Assembly: GCA_026214975.1 (NCBI GenBank)
Contig: CM047813.1
Coordinates: forward strand, 32,053,078-32,117,077
From: Gentiana macrophylla
Lineage: Eukaryota; Streptophyta; Magnoliopsida; Gentianales; Gentianaceae
Reading direction: 5' to 3'
Length of the DNA: 64,000 nt
The stretch's first letter is position 1. Each line of letters opens with the position of its first letter. Shown here in pieces: positions 1 to 12,183 of this stretch. Below the pieces are notes generated by a model. It saw only the letters and a program-made list of their open reading frames with translations, had not been told where the DNA came from and did not search any database. The translations under genes were made by a program, and so were the position numbers.

Positions 1-498
1 TGTTATTCAAGAGGCTCCGGTTGTCAAGCGGATCGATTTAATACAAACGGTGTAGTTTCAATTAAACTGTGATTTTAACATTATTAAGATCTCGAGTACA
101 AAATTAATAAGATTTGTTTTACTAGGACAAATCGCTTCGGTAGGAAATAGGATTCCGTTAATCAGACGGCCATTTTTACCCTCCGGTTTTTCTATTTTTA
201 CTCATATCCTGACTTCTCTGGTCAGTTCATCGTCAGGTTATATGTGGTATTCATCATGATTGATTACGTCATTCCGAATATGTTATCATTACGTAGCGAA
301 ATAGAAAAAGATTCATTTTACTCAATTTTAGTCAATTTTATTTTAACATCATTCTTTTAACGAAAAGATCGAAATAATACAATTACATAACTTTGGCTAG
401 TTATTAGATTTAGCCTAATAACATTATATAAACTAAAAAGAAGAAAATAACAAACATAAACATAATTATTATAGAAATTACCCGATTACAACTGTTGA
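1..498. other. Unassigned non-coding DNA left of the G LTR
   Basis: No coding potential is visible. It directly abuts the stretch (from 499) that matches the G LTR at 26487. In the right-hand copy the LTR is cut off exactly at the matching base by a deletion into gag, so 1-498 may simply be the rest of the left LTR (R-U5 side), which would run off the window. No primer-binding site and no 5-bp duplication could be found here. Confidence 0.4.
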
Positions 499-704
499 CT
501 CAGAAATCGTCTTTTCCCAGGTATTACAACGACTTCAGCAACACTGAACCTTCGAGAATTTCCCGAGCATTACTACGATACTACTATTACTACATTATTT
601 TGGCATAAGGCCTATTTACAAACTAAAGAAAAGAAAAAGAGAAAGAGGAGGGAGAGAATATATATAGGATATGGTATATATATATTGGTACCATGGAAAT
701 GAAG
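499..704 (-). repeat. G-family LTR, left copy, part 1 (interrupted by E1)
   Basis: Matches 26487-26699 nearly base for base, including the purine-rich run and TATATATA stretch at about 625-690. The match stops at 704 where E1 begins and resumes at 11306. The last five bases (TGAAG, 700-704) are the E1 target-site duplication. Confidence 0.85.
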
Positions 705-2296
705 TGATGACGTGGTCAAGTTAAATTAATAACTCGATGCCTACTATCCCACTAGCAAGAGAACTAGGTTCAATTGTAGTACAACCAGATAGAGTCGAGG
801 TCGATCCCACAGAGACTCGGCACAAATAAAACACAACTTTATCCTATTAGAACTAAATTGAAAGGGCGGTCTACGACCAACTAAATGCAGAAAATAAAAT
901 AGTGACAACCACAAGACACAAAAGATCACAGAGACAAACTAAAGACTACTAAAACACGGATAATACGTTTGATATTATCTAGACAAATAGTATTGATTAC
1001 GCTAGTAGATTTTAACTTCCCCATGTGAATTAGGATGATAACGAGACAAAACGAACGTTAAAGATTAATTATTATGACTACGGGAGTCATCCCCTAAGGT
1101 AGATTTAGTTCCAATTAGGCCCTCTAAATCATCGTGCCTCCATTACGTGACTTCGCTTTTTAATGCCTCCATCTCATATAACTTCTGGCACAATTACGAG
1201 ACTAGGGATGCCGGTATAAACCGTAACCTCATCTAAGCAACATTCCTAGGGTAAGGCGTACTTCTTAGATGCCGATTCAATCTATATCCTAAGTAACAAT
1301 CACTTTTTAGGTTTCATGTTAAATTATGATGACGAATAACTAAGTTGATCAGGTTTAATTACTCGTTTTAATTCCAATTCAGAGAATCTGACGTAGTCGA
1401 AGCCGATCATGATATTGCCCTACAAATTGCCAGGCTCGGTCGACCGAACGACAGCACTCGGGCGACCGAGTGACACGTCTAGGTCGACCGAACACAGTTC
1501 TGTGTCGGAACAAATCATGATTACTTCTTAACGTTTCTAACCTAAACACATGGGTTCGTAAATAGATCTACATCACGCAATCAATACAAATAAAATTACT
1601 CCATAATAAAATACAACAGATCTACGAATAAAGATTGCATAATTGAATAGTCATACCTCGAGAAGCGCGAGTGACTCCCACTCTTAATGCGCTCCCTAAT
1701 CGGAGAATCCGGCGAATCCACAATGAACGAACATAAAGAAAATAAAACTTAAAAACTAAAATTGTATGAATTGTTTTGTGTTGTAGTGGTGTGTGTTCTC
1801 AATTTCGTAGCTGCTGCTTATATAGGAGTTGAAGCCGACATAGGGAGAATCCAGAAGATTGACATGCATTTATCACATTAGGCTCGGGGTGACCGAACCT
1901 ACACGCTCGGTCGACCGAATGGCATGGCTCGATCGACCGAGCCTCCTCTTACGGCGTTTTCACACTCGGTTCGTCTGACTTGTTCCCCACTCCATGCTTT
2001 TGAATTGATCGATTTATCTTTTCTTTAATGCTCCGATTTTCTTCTCTTTTATCTTGAGATCTCCCGATTGTATGATAATTATCTTCCCGATTTATCATGA
2101 TCTCGCAAAATCAGCATTTATCACACAATTAATTGCTCTTTTATAATAAAAATAGCTAAATACCAATTATCATATTAATAATCACTTATCATTAAATAAT
2201 AAATATAAACACGTGATTAAACATGAAATATATATAATTAACTCCGATTTAAGGTTAGAATTGATGACATAAACATGTATATTTTAATCATCATCA
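705..2296 (-). repeat. E1 3' LTR
   Basis: 1592 bp. Matches 9727-11305 throughout. It starts TGATGACGTGG and ends ATCATCATCA on the plus strand. Differences from the other LTR are concentrated at CAG/CTG sites. It contains about six copies of a short palindrome-like motif around CGGTCGACCGA (about 1434-1500 and 1885-1945). Confidence 0.93.
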
Positions 2297-2311
2297 AAAT
2301 GCCCCCACTTA
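2297..2311 (-). other. E1 polypurine tract
   Basis: On the minus strand this reads TAAGTGGGGGCATTT directly before the LTR start TGATGATG. It is the expected primer for plus-strand DNA synthesis and fixes the element's orientation. Confidence 0.85.
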
Positions 2312-3802
2312 AACTTTGCTTCGTCCCGAACAAAGCATTAACAAGTTATTCCCAAGACAACATTTTACGTGGTCAACTCATACTTACACAAGAAACCCGA
2401 GTCAACTCATACCAGTCATGCTCATAAGATAAGCATTATTCACTACTCGCTATGAATCGAAGTGATTGTGTGCATGTGCATTGGTTTTATATAAATGTAG
2501 CAAGATTAGAGTTTATGCACGGACTTCATATCTAAATTCACCAACATCGACATTCATACTTCTTATGCCTCTCAATTGTTAAAGCACTAGAACAATAAGC
2601 AAGAGCGTATCTATAGGGTTTTGGACTTGGAGACCGAGTACTACTCAAAGCCTCGAATTTTGAAAAATTTGTTTCAATTTTTGCATATTTTCGAAATACT
2701 ACTAACCTCAAGGAAGAAAACTTTTCATTGAGTATCCCCTATCTTAGATTAAGCATAGCATCGAATATTACCACAAGCGGGGCTACTTTGGTAATGTTAC
2801 TACAAGCCAGTGTTTTAATACATTCTCAAAACACAGCACGTCCCAAGCTTATTACTCCGCTTTTGTTGGCTAGAAGATCAGAATACATCGATCGACAAAT
2901 GTCGACACCGGGTCCTCATAACCAATTATCTACGCGGTGTACACATACTTCTTTTCAATTATTATAACTCATACGGTACTAAGCGATTCATATATTGAGT
3001 TATTGAACAACACCTAACTACTTGCAATTGTTGGCATGAATATCCTTAAGTCTACTAACACTTTATCGCAAAAGTATAATATGACCACGTACTCACTCAC
3101 ACAACTTGGTTCATTTCCTATTAATTCTAAGTATAAGAACTTTACAAGTTTAAGGGCAACGAGTTAAACAACTTGGCATTTATCCATAAATTTTTAAATT
3201 TGGCTCAATATTGTCTCAAGTATTCCGTTCCCCTTGACTTTTTCAACATATATAGCACAATATATAGCTAAGTCCCCGCTCCCCACTTAAACATGGCATT
3301 GTCCTCAATGACAAAAATAAATGAGTTCAAGATGAAAGACTTAGCTGGAAACGGCTCCCAAGTAAAGGAACAATATCGGAGTAATCATCGGCCTGGCGTG
3401 GAGAGACAGACACATCCCTGTATAAGCGAGACAAGCTCCACGAAATCGTCAAATACCATGTCTATGGAAGTGATAAAATAATGTGGCGGTAATTAGATAT
3501 AGATATCTAAAAACAGTTCAAGCCACTTTTATTTTATGCTGCCATGGACAAGACCAAAAGGGATTTAAACCTAGATAAAAACTCACATGACGGCTATCAA
3601 GGAAAAAACCTCGTTTATTCCGAACTTAGACTCGGAGCATGGCGAGATGAAAAAAAACCGTGATAGGCGCATGCTACTTTATTAAAAAGAAAAACCAAAA
3701 AGGATAGTTATAGGTAGTAGTTCTAAGTTTATAGTCGCTAGCTCGACTCAGCTCAAGATGGTTTATTCATAGACAGGGTCATCGAGGTACAAAACTTCCT
3801 CC
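2312..3802 (-). other. E1 3' untranslated region
   Basis: About 1.5 kb between the integrase stop and the PPT. Only short unconvincing ORFs occur on either strand. No env-like or accessory ORF could be recognised, unlike in element G. Confidence 0.6.
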
Positions 3803-5041
3803 TCAGCCGCGCAGCGGAAGCCCGTGATAATGCTTAATACGATGTCCATTAACCACAAATCTGGACTCGTCTTTGAAATTGAATAGCTCCACCGCTCCAG
3901 AAGGAAAGACTCGTTGTACTTGAAATGGGCCACACCATCTTGATTTCAGCTTACCCGGGAAGAGTCTTAAACGCGAATTGTATAAGAGAACTAGATCACC
4001 CTCTTGAAAGGTCCTATCCAGAATCTTTTTGTCATGGAACTTCTTCGTGCGCTCCTTGAAAATCTTGGCATTCTCGTATGCCTCTAAACGAAACTCCTCC
4101 AGGCGAGTTAATTCTAACATCCTTTTCTCACCGGCCAACGTCTCATCAAAATTTAGCATCCTTGTTGCCCACATGGCCCGGTGCTCCAGTTCTACAGGTA
4201 GATGACATGCCTTTCCAAAAACAATCCTATATGGTGACATTCCAATCGAGGTTTTATATGCAGTCCTATAAGCCCATAAAGCGTCGTCTAAACGTAACGA
4301 CCAATCCTTCCTAGTCGATAATGATTTTCTCCAGGATACGCTTTATCTCTCGATTGGTGACTTCTACCGCCCACTAGTGCGGGGTGATATCTCGATGCTA
4401 GCTTATGTCGAACCCCATACTTAATCATCAGCCGTTCAAACGGTTTATTACAAAAATGACTACCATTGTCGCTTATAATTGCCCTTGGCGTCCCAAACCT
4501 TGTAAAAATGTTCTTCTTCAAGAATCTAACCACAACCCTAGCATCGTTAGTAGGGGACGCAATGGCCTCAACCCATTTGGATACATAATCTACAGCAACT
4601 AAGATATATCGGTTAGATAATGATGAAGTGAAGGGTCCAACAAAATCTATTCCCCAAACGTCAAAAAGCTCCACTTCCAGGATGCTCTTGAGTGGCATCT
4701 CATTCCTCCTTGAAATATTACCTGTCATTTGACAAGCATGACATGCCTTTGCATATTGGTGTGCATCCTTAAACAATGTCGGCCAATAAAAACCGCATTG
4801 GAGGACCTTAGCCGCGGTTTTTCTCCCCGTAGTGTCCTCCAACTTCATAGGAGTGACAATGCTTCAGGATATCATTATACTCTTCTTCGGGCACACACCT
4901 TCGAAAAATATTATCAGATCCTAGCTTAAACAAGTACGGCTCATCCCAATAGTAGTGTCTAATATCTTTAAAGAATTTTTTCCTTTCTTGGACAGTGAGA
5001 TTCGGTGGCAGGTACTTTGCGGAGAGATAATTGACAAACAA
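3803..5041 (-). pseudogene. E1 integrase (broken)
   Basis: Integrase joins element cDNA to the genome. Pieces run right to left: 5041-4808 holds the start of the zinc-binding domain (CHSYEVGGHYG), 4848-4288 the rest of it (ACHACQ) and the catalytic core (WGIDFVGPF for the first Asp, ISDNGSHFCN for the second), and 4240-3803 the C-terminal part ([40 protein letters not shown]), typical of Athila-type integrases. No chromodomain is seen. The frame changes near 4830, and the two 3' pieces are offset near 4260-4380, the stretch where the catalytic Glu is expected. The stop lies at 3803. Confidence 0.88.
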
Positions 5042-5066
5042 ACTAAACCATGGTCGCTTCTTCTCT

Positions 5067-5695
5067 TCACAACCTCAATTCGCGAAGAAGGCTGCAAAGA
5101 CAATCATCATGTCCCCCGACGGTGGTGATGGAGAAAAGTTGTTCATCAGGAAAAGATTCTCCTATCTCAGGTAATTCCTCACCATCCTCTAATTGTAAGC
5201 GCGATAGATGATCGGCCACCACGTTCTCACTTCCCTTCTTATCTCTGATTTCTACGTCAAATTCTTGCAGCAGTAGAATCCATCTCAACGATCTCGGCTT
5301 TGAATCTTGCTTTGCTAGGAGATACTTAAGAGCCGCATGGTCGATCCCCATTGGTGACTTTAGATCCCACTAAGTAGGATCTAAACTTGTCAAAGGCAAA
5401 GATAACGGCGAAGTTCCTTCTCCGTTGTGGCGTAATTTCTTTGGGCAAAGCATTCAAAGTCCGGCTTGCATAATAAATGGGCCTAAAAATCTTATCTTTC
5501 TTTGACCCAAAGCGGCGCCAACAAAGAAGTGTCACTTGCATCACACATCAGTTCAAACGGAAGATCCCAATCGGTGCGACTAAGCGGGTGCGGTGATCGA
5601 TCTACTTTTATTTCGTTGAAGGCTTTTATGCACTCATTTGAAAACACGAATGGCACATCCTTGGCCAATAATTCGGTAAGAGGTCTAGAGACCAA
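5067..5695 (-). pseudogene. E1 RNase H domain (broken)
   Basis: RNase H removes the RNA strand of the RNA-DNA hybrid during reverse transcription. Three overlapping pieces are seen: 5695-5492 contains FELMCDASDTS (the first catalytic Asp), 5544-5326 contains YYASRTLNA and [14 protein letters not shown], and 5351-5067 contains [44 protein letters not shown]. This is the usual Ty3/gypsy order, but it needs two frame changes (about 5495 and 5345) to be read through. It follows the RT directly and precedes the integrase. Confidence 0.85.
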
Positions 5696-6818
5696 GGAAA
5701 AATCCTTGATAAACCTACGATAAAATCCAGCGTGGCCTAAAAACCTCGCAAAGTTTTAAGATTAGTAGGTGGAGGTAATTTCTCGATCACCTCGACTTTG
5801 GCTCTATCCACCTCTATACCGTTCTTTGATATGCGGTGGCCTAGTACTATACCTTCCGTAACCATCAAATGACATTTCTCCCAGTTAAGCACAAGATTAG
5901 TCTCTTCACATCTCTTCAATACTCGTGCTAGATGTGTGAGACATGAATCGAAAATCGTCTCCAAATCACGGAGAAATCATCCATAAAGATTTCAAGAAAT
6001 CTTCCACCATGTCCGCAAACAATGACATCATACACCGTTGAAATGTTGCGGGCGTTGCATAATCCAAATGGCATTCGATTATAAGCAAATGTCCTATATG
6101 GCGGAGTAAGCGTTGTTTTCTCACGATCTTGGGCGAGATATGGATTTGATAGTATCCCGAATACCCGTCAAGAAAACAATAACGCATGCCCGCTCAATCT
6201 CTCGAGCATTTGATCGATGAAGGAAGAGGAAAATGGTCCTTACGAGTGGCATCGTTTAGTTTCCTAAAGTCTATGCATACTCGATGACCGGTGATTAGCC
6301 TCACAGAATTAACTCATTCAACTCATTGGCTTGCACCATCAATCCTCCTTTCTTGGGAACTACGTGGATAGGGCTTACCCATTCGCTATCGCCAATTGGA
6401 AATATAATTCCCATTTCTAGCATTTTTATAACCTCATCCCTAACCACTTCCTTTAATTGTGGGGTTAAACGCCTCTGAGGTTGTGCAACCGCTTTCTTTT
6501 CAGGGTCCACGGAGATCTTGTGCATACATACGCTAGGGCTAATGCCCTTAACGCCACGACTATGGTCCATCCAAATGCTCCGCGGTACTCTCTCAAAACT
6601 CTCATAAGTTTCTCCTCTTGTAAGTCCGTCAAGGAAGAAGATATGATCAGTGGCAAGGTCTCATCTTGAAGAAATACGTACTTCAAATTTGCAGGAAGAG
6701 GTTTTAAAGTCAAATTTGTGGGAGGTTCTTCCAAAGAGGTCTTCAACTTTCGACCGGTGAGTTTAAGTTCAAAGTACTTATGCCACGTTGGTCTATGATA
6801 GAATCTTTCAATCTCCAT
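5696..6818 (-). pseudogene. E1 reverse transcriptase (broken)
   Basis: Copies element RNA into DNA. 6818-6465 is the N-terminal lead-in (LKPLPANLKYVFLQ is a hallmark of Athila-type pol); 6570-6301 holds the fingers region ([38 protein letters not shown]); 6187-5966 holds [12 protein letters not shown]; 5964-5737 holds [20 protein letters not shown]. The catalytic FMDD box is encoded near 5970-5985 on the minus strand, but lies at a frame change. Frame changes also fall near 6475 and 6200-6300. Order and motifs are clear; the reading frame is not intact as given. Confidence 0.88.
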
Positions 6819-6897
6819 GAAGACTTACTTCCTCTACAGGTCTTGGGGTCCTCTACTACATCCTGGCCACATCATCTTCTTCTCCTCACTACTCACG

Positions 6898-7556
6898 TTA
6901 CTTGACTTCATCTTCTTCTTCTAAGACAAAGATCCAAAAATCCTTGATATTTTCATGTTGTTGAAATTCTTGAACGATCCTATCAATGGAATCCAACATG
7001 AAACATGCATCCTCTCCATCATCAGGTTGCTTCATAGTGTCGAAGACATTGAATGCAACTCTCTCTTCATTCACTCTTAATACCAACTCGCCTTTGTAAA
7101 CATCAATTAGCGTTCTACTAGTGGCCATGAAAGGTCTCCCTAAAATCAATGGCACTTCGTAGTTAGCTTCCATATCTAATACCACAAAGTCGACAGGGAA
7201 TACAAACTTTTCAACCCTAACTAGCACATCCTCAACCACCCCACACGGTTCCTTGATGAGCGGTCAGCTAAGCTGCATAGTGTGATTGAGGTCTTCTTAA
7301 GATCTTTCATGCCTAGTTTCCGAAAAATAGATAGTGGCATCAGTTCACACTTGCTCTAGATCACACAAAGCTTTGTTCGGACATCGTTACTATGGTGCGG
7401 GGAATGAGAAAACTTCCCGGATCTTTGCATTTTGGGGTAACTTGTGTTGAAGAATGGTGAGCACTCCTCATTAAGGCATATGGTCTCTAAATCTAGAAGT
7501 TTCCTTTTAGTGGAGACGGCGTCTTTTAAAAACTTGGTGTACTCGGGCATTTTCAA
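6898..7556 (-). pseudogene. E1 aspartic protease (broken)
   Basis: Cleaves the Gag-Pol precursor. 7556-7356 carries the conserved stretch before the active site (MPEYTKFLKDAV, CLNEECSPFF). The active-site segment, beginning LCDL on the minus strand near 7350-7370, loses frame at once. 7239-6898 is the downstream half, with VPLILGRPFMATSRTLIDV and the strand-forming segments that follow. One or two bases appear to be missing at a CTG/CAG site next to the active site, so loss of function may be real or a sequence error. Confidence 0.8.
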
Positions 7557-9385
7557 ACTAGTGCTTCAACTAGGGGTATATTGATTTGTAACTTACTAAA
7601 CATATCCACGAACTTCTTATACCTCTTATTATCAAATTTAGGCTTCGGCTTTGGTGGAGGATAAGGTAAAGTTGAAGGGTCGACATCAGTGAAGATTGGA
7701 TATTTGTTATCGTAAAGTTCAACTCTAGGGCCAGCAGGTTCTTTATATGTTCTTTGCTCAGGCAAAGATTCGGAAGTATTAGTCTCATCGCTTGGCTCAC
7801 CATCCTTATTCTTTGTGACTTTTTCTTGCAGGGATGGTGGAGTTACTTCTTTTCCACTTCTTGTCATGATCGCATTCAAATCCTTAGGGTTCTTTTCAGT
7901 GTTGCTTGGCAACCCTCCAGGAGGTCTAGTTGAGACTTGCTCAGCTAGTTGTCCTACCTGGTGCGTGAGATTTTGAACTAGAGCTTCTTGATTGGTTACT
8001 TTGGCATCTGTCTTTTGACAATATTGGCTAAAGTTAGTGGCTAACTCAGCCATAGATTTTGAAAAGTCATCCCATATTATCGGTGTGACATTACTCGGCT
8101 TTTTCTATCATGACTTCCCAACCAAAAGTTTTAGTCTGCTGTGGTACATAAGGGGTAGGTGGTTTAGGCCTTTCTCCTGCATTTATGTCACTATATCGGA
8201 ATCCAGGATGGTTATGATTAGGTCTGTATCCTCCTCCGACATAATTGGCTTCTTCAGTACCAGCATTCTCACCTTGAGGTGCTACCTCGATTCCAGCCCC
8301 TTTCTCTACTTTTGTCATCCTCTCTTGCATCCCATCTACCTTATCGTTGATAACAGAAAGTTGTTCTAAAATTTTGGTAGATGCACTATCATCGAATATG
8401 TCAGCGGCCATCTTAACAGTAGCTATGTCATTGCCTCCCCATTGGCTATTCATTGCTATTTGCTCCATCTTCCCTTGTGCCTCCTCAGGAGATAGAAGAA
8501 CAAACGCTCCATTGCTGGAGGCGTCTACTCTAATTTTCTCAGTCTCTCTCAACCCATGGTAAAAGTTTGCATTAAAAGCCCGAGAGAGATATGTCATGAT
8601 GAGGACACTTCCTCATAGCTTCCTGAAAACGCTCCCAAGCTTGATCAAAACTCTCCCCAGGTTGTTGCTTAAATCCTAGGATGTCTTGGCGTAACTTAAA
8701 AGTTTTTCCTAAGGGAAAATACTTATTCATGAACTTTTGCAACAATTGTTCCCAAGTAGTAATAGATCCAGCCTCTAAAGAGAGAAGCCATTGCTTAGCT
8801 TTATCTTTCAAAGTGAAAGGGAAAAGCTTAAGACGAATGTTACCCTCCGGGATTAATTCTGGTTTCACAGTGCTAACGATTTCCAAGAAATTGATCACGT
8901 GAACACCAGGATCCTCGATTTTGGACTCCATGAAAAGTAGAATAATTGGTCACCATTTGAATTACATTAGGCCTAGGGTGATAGACTTCCGCAGCATCTT
9001 GCGGTGCTACGATAGCGGGAATGAATTGTTCAATAGTAGGCGTTGCATAACTTTGCAAAGTGCGCCTCGCTCCTTGAACTAGGGCTTGGTTCTCATTATT
9101 AGCATTTGCATTCACATTATTGGCATTATTGATAACAGGATTAATAACAGGATTAGGTACCTGGTTTGGATTGTTCTGAATGCCTTCCATTTCCGTTTCA
9201 GATTCAGAATGTTCAGAATGATCGGTTGTATGTCCTTCTTCCACTCCTTGCTCGCTTTCCTCAAGATTCGGATCCTCTTCTCCTTGCTTAGCCAGTTCCC
9301 TAGCTAACTTCCTATTCCTTCTATAAATTTTTCTATCTCAGATTATAAGGTTCAAGCGGTTCCTTCCGAGTTCCGAGTAGCGTAC
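7557..9385 (-). pseudogene. E1 gag (broken)
   Basis: Forms the virus-like particle. Coding similarity starts near 9385 (EPLEPYN, then KIYRRNRKLAREL), upstream of the first long open piece at 9244, whose first codon is GTG, so that is not the true start. 9244-8873 is Asn-rich and acidic. 8931-8572 is the gag core (LKLFPFTLKDKAKQWL, FDQAWERFQEAMRKCPHHDI). 8597-8091 is the C-terminal part without a CCHC zinc knuckle, as is common in Athila. 8053-7557 is the linker to protease with the landmark IMTRSGKE. Frame changes fall near 9340, 8900, 8585 and 8070. Confidence 0.85.
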
Positions 9386-9703
9386 TATAAAATAATAAAC
9401 AACAATAAAACAATTAATCACTAGTAAAGGCTAGGCCTTTAACTAACTAAATAAAACAGACTCAAATAAGTTTGAGAAAAGAAAACGTAATAAAAAAGCG
9501 AAGCGAGAATATTGTAAAGCGTCACGTAACAGAAAAAGAAAACTAATTCTCGGTCGATCGAGAGCTCTTATTCGATCGACCGAACAATTTTTATTTTTAT
9601 TTTTACGATTAATCGCTTGATTTGATTCTGAGACTCTTATTCACAAAATATTTACGAATCCAGTTCTAACAAAATAAGCTATATCTTAATTTAATGACTC
9701 GAG
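9386..9703 (-). other. E1 5' leader
   Basis: Non-coding stretch between PBS and gag. It contains two more copies of the LTR's palindrome-like motif (CTCGGTCGATCGAG near 9550 and TTCGATCGACCGAA near 9573), so the motif is not restricted to the LTR. Confidence 0.6.
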
Positions 9704-9720
9704 TCCCGGCAACGGCGCCA
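9704..9720 (-). other. E1 primer-binding site (tRNA-Asp type)
   Basis: On the minus strand: TGGCGCCGTTGCCGGGA, six bases after the 5' LTR. It matches the tRNA-Asp type PBS known from Athila and several other plant gypsy elements. It fixes orientation and the 5' end. Confidence 0.92.
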
Positions 9721-9726
9721 AAAACT

Positions 9727-11305
9727 TGATGACGTGGTCAAGTTAAATTAATAACTCGATGCCTACTATCCCACTAGCAAGAGAACTAGGTTCAATTGTA
9801 GTACTGACGAGATAAGTCGAGGTCGATCCCACGAGAGACTCGGCACAAATAAAACACAACTTTATCCTATTAGAACTAAATTGAAAGGCGTCTCACGACC
9901 AACTAAATGCGTAAAATAAAATAGTGACAACCACAAGACACAAAAGATCACAGAGACAAACTAAAGACTACTAAAACACGGATAATACGTTTGATATTAT
10001 CTAGACAAATAGTATTGATTACGCTAGTAGATTTTAACTTCCCATGTGAATTAGGATGATAACGAGACAAAGCGAACGTTAAAGATTAATTATTATGACT
10101 ACGGAGTCATCCCCAAGGTAGATTTAGTTCCAATTAGGCCCTCTAAATCATCGTGCCTCCATTACGTGACTTCGCTTTTTAATGCCTCCATCTCATATAA
10201 CCCGGCACAATTACGAGACTAGGGATGCCGGTATAAACCGTAACCTCATCTAAGCAACATTCCTAGGGTAAGGCGTGCTTCTTAGATGCCGATTCAATCT
10301 ATATCCTAAGTAACAATCACTTTTAGGTTTCATGTTAAATTATGATGACGAATAACTAAGTTGATCAGTTTAATTACTCGTTTTAATTCCAATTCGAGAG
10401 AATCGGCGTAGTCGAAGCCGATCATGATATTGCCCTACAAATTGCCAGGCTCGGTCGACCCGAGCGACGAGACTCGGGCGACCGAGTGACACGTCTAGTC
10501 GACCGAACACGATTACGCGGTCGGAACAAATCATGATTACTTCTTAACGCTTCTAACCTAAACACATGGGTTCGTAAATAGATCTACATCACGCAATCAA
10601 TACAAATAAAATTACTCCATAATAAAATACAACAGATCTACGAATAAAGATTGCATAATTGAATAGTCATACCTCGAAGGCGAGAGTGACTCCCACTCTT
10701 TAATGCGCTCCCTAATCGGAGAATCCGGCGAATCCACAATGAAGCGAACATAAAGAAAATAAAACTTAAAAACTAAAATTGTATGAATTGTTTTGTGTTG
10801 TAGTGGTGTGTGTTCTCAATTTCGTAAATCGCTTATATAGGAGTTGAAGCCGACATAGGAGAATCGGAAGATTGACATGCATTTATCACATTAGGCTCGG
10901 GGTGACCGAACCTACACGCTCGTCGACCGAATGGCATGGCTCGGTCGACCGAGCCTCCTCTTACAGCGTTTTCACACTCGGTTCGTCGACTTGTTCCCCA
11001 CTCCATGCTTTTGAATTGATCGATTTATCTTTTCTTTAATGCTCCGATTTTCTTCTCTTTTATCTTGAGATCTCCGATTGTATGATAATTATCTTCCCGA
11101 TTTATCATGATCTGCAAAATCAGCATTTATCACACAATTAATTGCTCTTTTATAATAAAAATAGCTAAATACCAATTATCATATTAATAATCACTTATCA
11201 TTAAATAATAAATATAAACACGTGATTAAACATGAAATATATATAATTAACTCCGATTTAAGGTTAGAATTGATGACATAAACATGTATATTTTAACTGT
11301 CATCA
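9727..11305 (-). repeat. E1 5' LTR
   Basis: 1579 bp, ends TGATGA/TGTCATCA on the plus strand. Near-identical to 705-2296 apart from small changes at CAG/CTG sites, which would suggest a young insertion if those are errors. It is followed at 11306 by the second copy of the target duplication TGAAG. Confidence 0.93.
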
Positions 11306-12183
11306 TGAAGCCTCTGCATCCCCTTTTATAGAAGAACTCCCTTCCCGGACCGGTCCTGAAAATCTGCCGGATCGGTCCGGTGTAATGATGACAATCATTA
11401 CAGTTAGTTATCAGCATGTGCCCCATGTTACCCTCTAATCATAACTTGTGCTGTGTATTTATATATATAATTATATATAATTACACAGTTAACTTCTAAA
11501 AATCGTAACTTGAATTCTCGATATCAAAATGACATAATCGAACTTCCGTTGAAAAACTCGTTGAATTCTCTACATCTTCCATCAAGACCATTTCTTCAGA
11601 AAACGTATTCTCGATGAGCCATTTGTATTACATGTCCTTTTCGAGATTTTTTTCAATAGTACAAGTCAATTAGCCACTTGACCATCATTTGAGTTGTAGA
11701 TCTCTTATCTTCATAATTCAAAGTGCATTAGAAAGCTTACATGAAAATCTTCAACTTTTATGAAGAACATTTTCCCAGAAAATGTCTTTTTAACAAGCCA
11801 TTCCCAATACGTGTCGTTTTCGGGATTAAGAAACAATTATTCCCTTGACCATTTATATCAGTGACGCTTTATAACTTCCTTTCACTGACTTGTATTGACT
11901 TCAAAAAGTGTCTCTACTCGGGATTTTAGTTCATCTTAGGATTCTGCAATGAAATAAACACAAAATACCCGTGTAAAATAGACACACAACATTCAAGTTA
12001 CTAAAACCGATACAAAAACTACAACTTTTTATTATAAATACTAACTTTTACTAATAACTATACTAAACTATAAAGATTAATATTTTATACTAATTATATC
12101 ATAATTTTATATATTTTACATAGAATTTGTAAATAAAACATAATAAAATCACGTAAATTTAATCATATAAAAGTCATACATCA
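11306..12183 (-). repeat. G-family LTR, left copy, part 2
   Basis: Continues the LTR interrupted by E1 and matches 26695-27568. On the minus strand it begins TGATGTATGAC at 12183 and carries a TATA box (CTATAAAAGG, about 11326-11335) with a paired GC-rich palindrome just upstream (11344-11382). The right boundary with copia DNA at 12183/12184 is identical to that at 27568/27569. Confidence 0.88.

Larger units (their letters stand above)
705..11305 (-). mobile_element. E1: complete Athila-like Ty3/gypsy retrotransposon
   Basis: A 10.6 kb element on the minus strand with two long LTRs (705-2296, 9727-11305), a PBS (9704-9720), a PPT (2297-2311) and gag, protease, RT, RNase H and integrase in gypsy order between them. 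LTR ends are TGATGA/TCATCA. It is flanked by a perfect 5-bp duplication, TGAAG (700-704 and 11306-11310). The uninterrupted target exists at about 26680-26715, where GGAAATGAAG runs straight into CCTCTGCATC. Athila assignment rests on the PBS, the FMDD polymerase motif and the integrase C-terminus. The ORFs are broken by frameshifts, many of which may be sequence errors (see findings). Confidence 0.93.

Noticed and set aside
2728..3481. Short plus-strand ORFs (79 and 62 codons) in the E1 3' region
   Set aside because: Low complexity of signal, no similarity recognised, no start context; the length is expected by chance.
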